Source of the DNA: Bidens hawaiensis
Lineage: Eukaryota; Streptophyta; Magnoliopsida; Asterales; Asteraceae
Direction: 5' to 3'
Length of the DNA stretch: 64,000 bases
Assembly (NCBI GenBank): GCA_021521415.1
Contig: JAIQDT010001136.1
Coordinates: 558,001-622,000, forward strand
A program made the translations under genes and the position numbers. Every line of letters starts with the position of its first letter. Positions within the stretch are counted from its first letter, which is position 1. Positions 54,420 to 64,000 of the stretch are shown piece after piece. The notes beneath the pieces were generated by a model that was given only the letters and a program-made list of their open reading frames with translations, had not been told where the DNA came from and made no database searches.

Positions 54420-54985
54420 GAGGAAGAATGACCAAGGGAATGAAATGACTCATTACTGTTATTTTGTCATGTTTGGTTAACCTATAGGAACAGAATTATT
54501 ATTTTATATCGTTTGGTAGAAAAATAATAAAAAGCGTATGAATAAAATAGAAATGATAAAAATATTCATATCTCAAAACTAAAAAACTACAAAAATAAAA
54601 AATTACATTGGCGACGGTGGCGCCGGCGACGGTGGCGGAAGCGATGATGGTGGCCAGGCAACGATAGTGATGGTGGATGTGGTGGTATGGCGGTGACCGT
54701 TGTAGTGAAGAAAGTGATGGTGGTGGTGGCAGCGGTGACGGTGGTTGTCAAGTGGTGGCGGTGGTGGTGATTATCAGGTAGTGTTATCTAGAGAGTAAGG
54801 TGAAAGGGGAATGAAATGAAAAAAAAGAAGGGGGTGGAAAGGAATGGATTTTATGGAATGAGATTCCTTGTGTAATCATTGATTCCATTCCATTGACCAA
54901 CCAAACACCTATTTTTTTCATTCTTTCGCAATGACTCATTCCATTCCTCTCTCATTCCTGCCTACCAAACGCCACCTTAGTTTGT
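54420..54985. mobile_element. Possible foldback/MITE with GGTGGC-rich core
   Basis: The left part has GGAATGAAATGACTCATT. The right part has AATGACTCATTCCATTCC, so the ends are inverted imperfectly, near TTTGGTTAACC and GACCAACCAAACACC. The core (54608-54775) is GGTGGC/GATGGTGG-rich like the MULE core at 22.8 kb. Boundaries and target duplication are not settled. Confidence 0.35.
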
Positions 54986-55199
54986 TTTGTATAGCTTTAA
55001 CCTTGATGGATCATTTGCTTTTATAAAACATTTGGACCTTTAGTTCTTTTGTTTATTTATCACTTATATGCTACTTTTTTTTTCGTGAAAAAACATCTTT
55101 TGTTTATGCTCCTTCTTCAACAAGACATATCAAGTTGACCATAACCCTTGTATATAAAACTTTATGTTTCTTAAACGTGAAGAAATATTATTCAAACTG

Positions 55200-58100
55200 T
55201 AAGATCCCGAATCCGGGAATCCTATAGTTGGTAATCATACAAGAAACTTATAAAAATTTAAAACCAAGAAAAATTTCATTTTATTTAAAACCGATTCAGA
55301 GTAAATAACAGCGGAATAATAAGTGCCAAGATTCCCAAAACTTAACAAAATTTTCTTTTAAACTCAAGGCAACCCATTTCATTTTAAAAACTAGTTCAGA
55401 GTATAAAATCAGCGGAAATTCACAAGCACTAAAACAAGCTCCCAAAAACCGGGAAATATGCCCAAAACCAAATTTAAATGTGTTAAGTAATAACTTAAAA
55501 ATAAACAGTCTTCATTATTAAATTTTCCCGACTAGCTATGCCTTCAACCGACCGAGTAGTCTCGAGCACGTCCAAGCGGTAAGCATCCTCCTCTTAACCT
55601 GAAACTCACACTAACAAACACACAAAGTCAGCTTGAGCTGAGTGAATTCAAGTTTTAAATATTGACATCTATATAAATCATTCCAAATGTTTAAAATATT
55701 GACATCTATATAAATCATTCCAAGTGTTTAAAATATTGACATCTATATAAATCATTCCAAGTGTTTAAAATATAATACGGATATCAACAGTTAGGCCATA
55801 ATGAACCATAAGTAGTCATACTTATATATCTATATAATTATATCCCTATGCTTATCATTCAAGTAATAACATCAGGGTCGAGAACACGTACAACCCAAAC
55901 ACGTAACATCCGAGTAATAACATCAGGGTCGAGCACACATACAACCCAAACACGTAACATCCGAGTAATAACATCAGGGTCGAGCACGTACAACCCAAAC
56001 ACGTAACATTCCATCCAACGTATGCAAACATAAAGTAGGCATACGCAAACATCCTTAGTCGATAACGACTAATTAACATCACCAATAATTGGCCATAAAA
56101 TAACGCATGTATAAACATACGTATATATATATACACACACACACACATCATTCGAAAATATACCATACTAAAAGTAAGACTATTGTCATAAAGTAACACA
56201 TGCGTATACATACATAAATATCATCTCAAGACATGCTATGATACGAGTAAGCCTATATCCTTGAGCCTAATATATATAACCTTAAGGAATATATGACCAT
56301 AAACGAGTCTCAAATATCCTAAGGCATAGAATCTAATTCACACATAGTTTCATAAGTCCACAAATACAAATAAGGCTATGTAATACCATCCAAAGAGTTT
56401 AAACGAGTAAAATCGGGTAAGATTGTAATACGGTGTGTATGCTAGCCCAAAACTTGAAAAGAGTAAAAAGGGGCATCATGAACTCACCTAACACGAGGCA
56501 CACAATCACAACGGGCTAGAGGACCCTTAAGTACTCCCACAAGTCAAAAGCCTATCGGATTACGAACAATAATTACTAACGGTACCGAATCGACTCGTTT
56601 ATCCTACGAGGCTTTCTAATATGGTTTGATGGACCTAAAGCCCCAACCATACTAATACCGTTTACATCAGCCCCCGAGGCCATGTATTTACCAAAACCAC
56701 CCTTAGTTAATTCCGGGGACAAAGGATTTCCAAACTACACTCGAAAGTTGTTAATTTTATCGAATACGCGCGTTAACGGGTTGTTTATGCACTTAGCAAC
56801 CAAATCAGCCCCGTGTGGACCAGATTTAGTAAAATCACATCCAACACGTCCACACGACGCTACACGAGTTGGATGGGTCGGTAATTCGCAAGCACGATGC
56901 ACAAACTACCAATAAACGCGAATTCGCGTTGTACCGACCCGTTTGAGTAACCGACAACCAATTCAGGCCCATTAACATAAAAATTTAGTTTTTCACAGCC
57001 CGTATAACATATCGAGGCTACACAATCTATATTGGTTGTTAATTCCCTCAAACAACGCGCTAAACGCAACAATCAACAAACTAGACAAACGAAATCCTAG
57101 TTTTTCAATCTATTGACAATTGATCAATCAAACGAGCTTCATAGCCAACGATACTAAGGTAAAACATATATGACATACCTAGGAAGATGACGGAGCAAAA
57201 CCTCACTTCAAACAGCCCCGACAAGAACACAATTGAACATCCACCTGTTTAAGCCTAAAACGAACTTATCGATCAATAACAAGTAAAACGTGCAGATTTT
57301 AGCATGCGAAGAGGCATTTAATTACATAGGATAACATTTTAAATAAATTATTAAATTTTTACCAGACTTTAATAAATTTCTTAGGTTTATAAAAATATGT
57401 TTATTATATTTTTATAGTGGACACAAAAATCATAAAAATTCCTCCAACACAGAAAGGTATGTGCAGCTATTTCAGTGCGCAACAAAATGGTTTTATTTTT
57501 ATAAAAATCATTACCCAACCAAATTAAACGATTCCAATTGGGTTTGGTTCCTAACTCAAAATATTAACTTCGAGAAGTGGAACAAACCAATTTGGAGTTG
57601 ACGAAAAAGAGTTATAATGTCAGGAAGACAGACCAGAATTCGTCATCCCGCATCAGCTTTGACACTCGATCTTATAAAATAATAAAAAGCATTCAAATCT
57701 TGTCCAAAAATTACATATTATACCTTTCTGGAAACTAGACTCAACTTAGAACATCATAGAAACAAGAATCAATCAAAAAAATATATTTTCATCGAGTTAC
57801 AGACCGAACAATAAACGAGTATGAATCTGTCAGAAATCGTTATAACCAAAAACTCAACCCTAACGTGTTCAATAAAGGGTTTCATGATTAAAAAGAGTTG
57901 CATGGACGTTAGACTAACCTTGAATTAGACTCGGGAGGGATGGAACTTGGCTGGGGCTGCACGAAAAAAGAGGCGGGGGCTGCTGGGAATGCAAAGATCG
58001 GACATAACAAGAGGGAGGAGGGAAAGAGTTAGGGTTTTGATGCTATAATAAAATAATTACACTCTAGCCCTTCAAAATTGTACAATGTAATAACTTGGAT

Positions 58101-58800
58101 GAAAGGTTAAATAATTTAACTTACGAGAATGACAAGGAGGTCCCCGAAGAATGCCAACTCAATCCCGAAAGATATACAAACTCTACAAATGTCTCATGCC
58201 GATAAACGAAAATGCCGGGTGCTACATACTAATCTAACGCTTTAAGTTATAAGAGGCAATGTTTTGAGCAAAAGGATGGATAGACGAATTTTTAAAATGT
58301 ATTACAAGGCTCTAATTTTGAAAGACGAAACCCCGGATTTTAAACAAACATTTATAAACGATTGAGCCGATTAACGAAATTTACGAGCGTTACACAAACC
58401 ATAATACTTTGTATGTAAAATCTTATGTTTCTTAATCATGAGGAAACATTATTTTAACTATACCATTTATATATATAAACTTAATGTTACTTAAGTATAA
58501 AGAAACATTATTTTGTCTATAACCTTGGCTTATGAAAATTATGCTTAACTTGCAATTGATCAAGGTTTGGCTATACCCTCGAATAGGGTCTAAGCTATAT
58601 AATAATATAATAACTTACGCGGAACCCCTACCTTGAGCGGGTACCTGAAGTTAAATGCCTAAGCTTGAACGAGCAACACTTCTACTAGTCGTCGGGTATA
58701 TGGGGAAACAATCGTCAAAGACTCCTATCACCTTGCACATATTTCATGAAACTACTCGATGGATTGCTGGGATTGTGACACATACTTCAAATCTAAATGT
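55200..58800. other. Noncoding repeat region in intron 3 with two short tandem arrays
   Basis: No ORF is supported. Three copies of a 37-bp unit (TTGACATCTATATAAATC core) lie at about 55658-55767. Three copies of a roughly 50-bp unit (AATAACATCAGGGTCGAG core) lie at about 55862-56010. 57310-58420 looks like an LTR or leader of an unclassified element. I cannot place termini. Confidence 0.45.
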
Positions 58801-58924
58801 GTGTAGAGAAAGTGTGTTATGATGAATTGGCTTATCACCCCGAGCCCCCTTTTATTGGCAAAATTTTCTCTTTCGTTGCGAATCATGACGGGACGAGCCT
58901 TAAGCCGCTATTGGATTATTTTAA

Positions 58925-59330
58925 TTCGCCGCGTAGCGTGACGGATGTAGGGTTTGGCCATCGCGTAGTGCGACGCCACCCACTAGGGTTTTATCATTAA
59001 CCCTAGACCTGCCACATGTTGACACGTGTTTGGAAACGTGTCACCTGGCCGTAGTGACTATGTCGCGTGCGACGGTGAGGTGGGTGAGTCCGTTGTGTAA
59101 CGCGACACCGCCCATCCTCAGTTTTGTGAGATCCCCATCGTGTATTGCGATGGGCTTACTCATAGTACATCGCATAGCGCGATGGGTTTGGAAAATCAGA
59201 AATTTCATTTTCCATCCCTAATCTTTTAAAACTTGACAAAATTGGCCTGAATTTTTCAGGATGTTACGCATCGCGCAAAGCGATGGGCTTGTTTATGGCC
59301 TATCGCGTAGCGCGATTAGTAGAAAATTCA
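58925..59330. repeat. Third cluster of CATCGCG...CGCGATG boxes
   Basis: About eight diverged copies, for example CATCGCATAGCGCGATGGG near 59169 and TATCGCGTAGCGCGATT near 59301. They are separated by two copies of a TTTTAAAACTTGACAAAATT-like spacer (59225 and 59350). The boxes match those in the Athila-like LTR and its internal region, so this may be a fragment of a related element. Confidence 0.5.
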
Positions 59331-59376
59331 AAATTTTCATTTTCCGTCCTGGATCTTTTATAACTTGACAAAATTG

Positions 59377-61141
59377 ATCCAAAAGTATCGGGATGTACAG
59401 AAGTCATCAACAAGTAACATAAATTGCAATTTGCCACCCATCGTTAATGGAGAAATGGTCCACATAAATTCGTGTGGAACAATTCGAGAGGCTTCATTGC
59501 TCGATCATTTGCTTGTAATTGGAACGGATTTCTTCTTTATTTTTCCTCTAAACATGCATCACATACCTTTGATCCATATGACAACTAAGGTACACCTCTA
59601 GCAATGTTAGAGCTACTCACTCTATTCATATCCATAAAGTTCAAATGACCAAGGCTGGACCAATTCTTGCATGCCAAAGCCAGCCTTAGTCATAAATTGA
59701 ATTAAGTAGACATACATGTGAACCGATCTTCGACGAGATCTTGTAAAGGCGGTTTATTGAACAAGGCACCTTTATTAAAAGAACTCCATCTTCATCATAT
59801 AGCGATAGAATCCATGCTCCATTAAAACCTTGCTTCCATTCTCGGTGAGTTGGCCAAGACTAATGATGTTGCTCTTCAATTCCTGGATAAAACACACGTC
59901 ATACATTAATCTTTGTTCTCTGTTTTTACAATCAAAGATAATTGTCCCTTTACCTCAAATTTGTATTTTGGACCCATCTCCAAAATGTAACTCTTCACTT
60001 ATCCACGTGCCAATCTCTATGAAGTTCGAATCGTGTTCGTGTCCCGTCAAGTGATTTGATGCACCATTCTCCAAATACCATAAAGTGCTATCACTTGAAT
60101 CATCTGCATAAATCTTTGGATGCATCTTCTCTTCATTTAGTAAAATCATTTCATTAGGATCCTCCATCATAATCAATGCTGGTCCTTCCTTGGTCTCATT
60201 CAGATTCGATTCAACCTTTTGCACCCTATACACTCCCACAAATAATGCCCAAGATTGTTACAATTATAACATGTTATTTTCATCTTGTCTCACCCCTTGT
60301 CTCATCGCCATTTTGGTTTTATGGTTCTGGTCATCACAGTTTTGTGTGGTATAATCTGACTGACCATGTCCTCGACCATACCCGCGGCCATGTTCTCGAC
60401 TGAACCTTCTACCTCGATTACTCGAGCTTTCGCCTCAAACTGAAATCTTTACGGTTATGATTAAATCTTCTTTCACTTGAATCATTTGGAAACATTAACT
60501 TGTTTTCAACAATCTCTTCATTTCCTTTATCCTCCCCTCAAATGCCTTTAACCTTGCTAAACAGTCTTCAAAAGTCATTGTTGCTAAATCAGTAACATGT
60601 TCAACGGTGGCCACAAATCCAATAAATCTAGTTGGCATGGAATCAAATAGTTTTTTTAACAGCTATAGCTTCTTCCAAAGTTTCTCCAAGACTGTTAAAC
60701 CTGTTAATAATCTCGAATAACCTATCTGCAAAATCTTTGACTGACTCTCAATACCCATCTTTAACCGGTCAAACCCACGCTAAAGAGTCTGCGACTTTAC
60801 TTGCTACACACGTTCGGCACCCACATACCTAACCCGAAGTGCCTCCTAAATCTCTCGAGCAGTACGGGTTGTGGACAGTTAAGCCAAAGTATTTTTTGGC
60901 AATGATTGATAAATCATGGCTCACGCGCGATCTTATGTTTTGTTATCTATTCATCTTCATTATCGGGATCAACCACTTCCCATAGATCTTGTGCATCAAG
61001 TAAAGCCTCCATCATAATCACCCATGTGTTGTAGTTGGAACCGGATAAATTCGAAACTAACAATGATGACGCAATCGGTTCCCTTTGATGTATGACGATC
61101 TAATTCTGTGGCGGAGCACCACCAGCACCCCCATCAGCCAT
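59377..61141 (-). pseudogene. Copia gag-protease-integrase remnant, minus strand
   Basis: ATG at 61141 starts a copia Gag (MADGGAGG; a SGSNYNTW pattern further on) with several stops. Near 60270 there is a CCHC knuckle (CYNCNNLGHYLWEC) in one frame. 60239-59955 holds the protease region with ENGASNHLTG, where the catalytic Asp of the usual DxG motif is Glu. Near 59520-59400 the integrase zinc region and core start (FHTNLCGPF pattern) are recognisable. RT and RNase H are absent. This is a different copia lineage from the two Sireviruses, old and truncated. Confidence 0.75.
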
Positions 61142-61951
61142 ACTTTACGTGTTTGATTCTTCAAAATCAAGTCATTAAGTCAACAACCTTTAGCGATCTT
61201 GTGATCGTGGTTTTTGCACACCACGTCTCCTTCAAAGGATCTTTGCTCTGATATTAATTATTGGAGAAAAACAATTAGCACACAAAGAACAAGAGACTAC
61301 TCAAAGTATTTTTATTAAACTTGATCACACTACTACATTCTTGGTTCATACTTATAGTACTAGAAACTTTCATACAAAAACACTTCGACATAAATGAAAT
61401 CATAAAAACAAATTAACTAGTATAAGTTAAAAGGAAAATAACTTAACTCTTCATCAACCCACAATAAACATTAGACCATTCATATACTAGAGAATAGTGA
61501 TGTTGCTTCCAGCAACACACTTAGCTCAATATTACACACACATTTACATTTATTATATTTGTATATGTGTATGTGATGTGAGAGTGCAGGGGCACCTCTC
61601 GTTTGTTGTAGGTTTTTAAATCCGGATTTGGTAGACACGGGAAGTGGATGAGGGTGAAAATGAAGGCGTCTAAAAGTGTGAGTCAGTGGATTACGGACAT
61701 TGCCACATAACCACATTGTTGATTCTCTATGCTAAAGCTTATAAAAATCAACTGAAAACAACTATTATAAATACCTTGAATCCAATTAGATATTTTGCAA
61801 TACACATCGATGACGCACATATGTAAATACCTTTGTTCCCAATAAAGACAATAAATATGCTGGAATGAAATAAACTGAAAACATGTAACTTATGAAGATG
61901 TATAGATGGGTTTTTATTGTCTTATGTCCATCTGAGAAAGATATGTTTCAG
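61142..61951. other. End of receptor-kinase intron 3; probable copia LTR remains
   Basis: 61240-61258 (TTTGCTCTGATATTAA) resembles a decayed inverted PBS, so the LTR of the minus-strand copia remnant probably covers about 61260-61740. No ORF. The intron ends at TTTCAG (61951). Confidence 0.4.
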
Positions 61952-63256
61952 GGTGTGCTGGAAGATGGACAGGAAATAGCTGTGAAGCGGCTAGCAAAAA
62001 AATCCACTCAAGGACTTCATGAGTTCAAGAATGAAGTCATCTCAGTATCTAAATTACAACATCGGAATCTCGTCAAACTGAAAGGATGCTGCATAGAGGG
62101 AGCATAAAAAATGTTGATTTATGAATACATGCCAAAAAAAGGCCTGGATTCCTTGATATTTGGTAAATAGGTCAATACTAATTAAAATTTAGAAAAGTAT
62201 TAAATTATCAAAAACATAAACTACAATTTATATTGTGCACCAGATAAAACTAATAGGGAAGTTCTTGATTGGCCTACACGTTACCAAATCATCATTGGTA
62301 TTGCTCGTGGACTTATGTATCTTCACCAGGATTCTCGGCTCAGAATCATACATAGAGATCTTCAAGTAAGCAATATCTTGCTAGACATGGATATGAACCC
62401 GAAAATATCAGATTTTGGCATGGTTAGAACTTTCAGAGGGAATCAAATTGAGGCAAACACAAATAGAGTGGTTGGAACATAGTGAGATTCATTTACCCTA
62501 ACCTTATTTTCATTTATTTAGTGAATCACATTCATGAACTTAATTCCTTGTAGCGGCTACAAGGCGCCAGAGTATGCAGGAGATGGTATCTTTTCAATAA
62601 AATCAGATGTATATAGCTTTGGTGTACTTATGCTGGAAATTGTTTGTGGGGTGAAAAACAGAGGATGTGTCCACAAAGAACATTGCAACAATCTTGTTGG
62701 GCATGCAAGTTTGGGCCTTATAAAACAATTATTTTAATCATTTATTGGATGGTTAACTTTGCTTTCACCGATAAAAAAATGACTATCAAAAAAATATATA
62801 GAGATTCGAGAAAATCTCAACCGATTTCTCTATAATGTGTTTGTTTATGGCGAATCTAATTAAAAACCAAAACAAAGTTGCAACTTTTATAATGCAACAC
62901 GCCATTTTACAACAACTAAACACAATACTTGTGTTCTTTGTGCTTGACAAGCATGGGTACTCCATAATGAAGATAGACCTTTGCAATTAGTTGCCAAGTA
63001 CTTAAGTGAATCAATCAATGTATCGCAAGTTTTACAATCAATCCATGTTGGTTTATTATGTGTTCAACGTCACCCTGAAGATCGACCGACTATGACTTCT
63101 GTGATCTTAATGCTGGAAAGTGAAGGTCCATTGCCTTCTCCAAAAGAACCAGGATATTATATTAGAGAAGATAAGCAAGATAACACACAAACTTCAAGCT
63201 CATATGAACTTAGTTCTAACAATGATCTTAGCATTACCATGTTAAATGGTCGATAA
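61952..63256 (+). pseudogene. Receptor kinase exons 4-7: kinase domain with stop and site damage
   Basis: Exon 4 (61952-62162) has the ATP-binding lysine in EIAVKRL and the alpha-C region EFKNEV, then an in-frame TAA at 62105-62107. Exon 5 (62244-62481) has the catalytic loop [14 protein letters not shown], with Gln in place of the usual Lys, and DFGMVRTF. It ends at CATA|GTGAG in phase 2. Exon 6 (62554-62704) has [20 protein letters not shown]. Its donor position reads CAT|GCAAGT. Exon 7 (62951-63256, from GCATGG) gives AWVLHNED, VGLLCVQRHPEDRPTM and the C-terminal tail. The bases before exon 7 are GACAA, so the acceptor AG is lost. About 246 bp of unrelated-looking DNA separates exons 6 and 7. 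Confidence 0.88.
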
Positions 63257-63599
63257 GATGAAAGATATATGTATTTGTAAGAAATAAGTCGAACAACATC
63301 ATTTATCTTAAATTACTCAATCAACAATATCTTCATCCAAAACAATTCAATTTCACACCCCCAACATTTAGTTTTGTAGTGTTGAAAAAAAAAACACCAT
63401 TTTAATTACAAACGAAAACAAAATGCTTATCACCCATTTCTGGTCATCCAATATTGAAAGACTAAAATCAACAGAACTGGAAACTTTTAGCAGTGCTACT
63501 ATAGATTTTTTTTTGATAGGTTTTGTGCTTAAAAAAATGCTTTTAGATGGTTAACTATATTTTTCAATGCTTTTGGATAATTTGCTGTGTCAGATAGCC
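63257..63599. other. 3' flank of receptor kinase
   Basis: AT-rich, no ORF. A poly-A signal was not chosen because many AATAAA-like words are present in the region. Confidence 0.4.
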
Positions 63600-64000
63600 G
63601 ATTAAGGTGTGACATTTAAGCCAAAACAAGGTACACCTCAGTACGTATTTACCGATTAAGCAAATAAACGCCTTTTGCGTAACAAACTAACGATTAACCG
63701 AACGGGTCGGGTTATGACCCAGATATCTCGGGGGGGGGGGGGGGCATCTATAAGTGATATACGATCTATACAAGCTAAAACATTAGAAATATGGGCTTAG
63801 TTTGATAGCAAACAAGTTAAACGAAAATATGCTCGTTTAACTACCCGCTGTAGATTTAAACGCAAAAGATAGTTACAAACCAAGCATTGTATCATCCGAT
63901 AAGCCGAAAAAGACTTACCAAACACTTATTTGAAATGTTTTAAGCAATCCGTGAAAATATTTTTGATTTTTACAAACATATAGTATGTTTTTATAATTTT
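63600..64000 (+). repeat. Inverted copy of the 53290-53680 repeat, runs off window
   Basis: Shares GTGTGACAT, AGGTACACCT/AGGTGTACCT, GTTATGACCCAGATAT, CATCTATAAGTGATA, AAGCCGAAAAAGACTTA and TTATTTGA(A/G)ATGTTT in order with the reverse complement of 53680-53290. A run of about 15 G lies at 63730-63744. No ORF. Probably the leader or LTR of the same unclassified element family. Confidence 0.65.

Larger units (their letters stand above)
20886..63256 (+). pseudogene. S-domain (G-type lectin) receptor-like Ser/Thr kinase, 7 exons, 42 kb
   Basis: A plasma-membrane receptor kinase of the SRK/G-type lectin family. Exons: 20886-22158, 22238-22375, 49787-49911, 61952-62162, 62244-62481, 62554-62704 and 62951-63256. 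Phases at junctions 1-5 fit (1, 1, 0, 1, 2) and match the usual architecture: ectodomain in exon 1, membrane helix in exon 2, Gly-rich loop in exon 3, kinase core in exons 4-6, C-lobe in exon 7. Exon 4 carries TAA at 62105-62107 in front of KMLIYEYMP, truncating the kinase. The catalytic loop reads HRDLQ instead of the usual HRDLK. Intron 6 has CAT|GCAAGT instead of GT and no AG just before exon 7. Introns 2 and 3 are swollen to 27 and 12 kb by transposons. A truncated secreted or membrane ectodomain could still be made from exons 1-2. Confidence 0.88.

Noticed and set aside
58797..59000. 67-codon ORF upstream of the third CATCGCG cluster
   Set aside because: Runs into the repeat cluster, no known motif; probably chance.

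Overview
This is plant nuclear DNA, almost certainly from a eudicot. The base composition is AT-rich, introns are spliceosomal GT-AG, and long LTR retrotransposons of plant-only lineages are nested inside one another and inside a host gene. Element types and style (Sirevirus copia, Athila and Tat gypsy with extra ORFs, S-domain receptor kinase) fit a large repetitive genome such as an Asteraceae species. The family assignment is a guess and nothing here proves it. I see no rRNA, tRNA or CRISPR array.

Layout. 1-7886: 3' part of an old, broken Sirevirus copia (Copia-1, + strand) ending in a 337-bp LTR, inserted in the third ORF of an Athila-like gypsy element. 7887 to about 18.9 kb: that Athila-like element on the minus strand, heavily mutated. 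18.9-20.2 kb: copia LTR debris. 20204-20441: a Harbinger/Tourist-type MITE. 20886-63256: one S-domain (G-type lectin) receptor-like kinase gene, seven exons, now a pseudogene.

Intron 2 of the kinase gene holds four levels of nesting. A Mutator-like foldback element (22424-49725, 8-bp target duplication) was hit by a Tat-type gypsy element (23078-49322, duplication GTGGT). That element was hit in its integrase region by a complete Sirevirus, Copia-2 (29137-41504, duplication AATCC). The Tat LTRs differ at 3 of 1029 positions and the Copia-2 LTRs appear identical, matching the nesting order. Removing all of this leaves a 101-bp intron. Intron 3 (12 kb) holds older noncoding repeats and a minus-strand copia remnant (59.4-61.1 kb). 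Exons 4-7 lie at 61952-63256 and carry an in-frame stop. A further repeat copy starts near 63.6 kb and runs off the window.

How the parts work. Copia-2 appears intact: LTRs, PBS, Gag, Pol, a large third ORF and PPT. Two points stand out. (1) In both Sireviruses a GAG|GTAAG donor inside gag and a CTAAC...TGTGCAG acceptor just after the gag stop are both in phase 0 and would splice gag directly in frame to pol, which otherwise lies in another frame. (2) In three elements of two superfamilies the third ORF is preceded by a module that mirrors the LTR: family-specific hairpin boxes, then a TATA box, then a 5'-UTR intron. This suggests an internal promoter for the extra ORF. The Tat element instead carries a seven-exon antisense gene with its own TATA and G-box region, partly duplicated around an LTR fragment.
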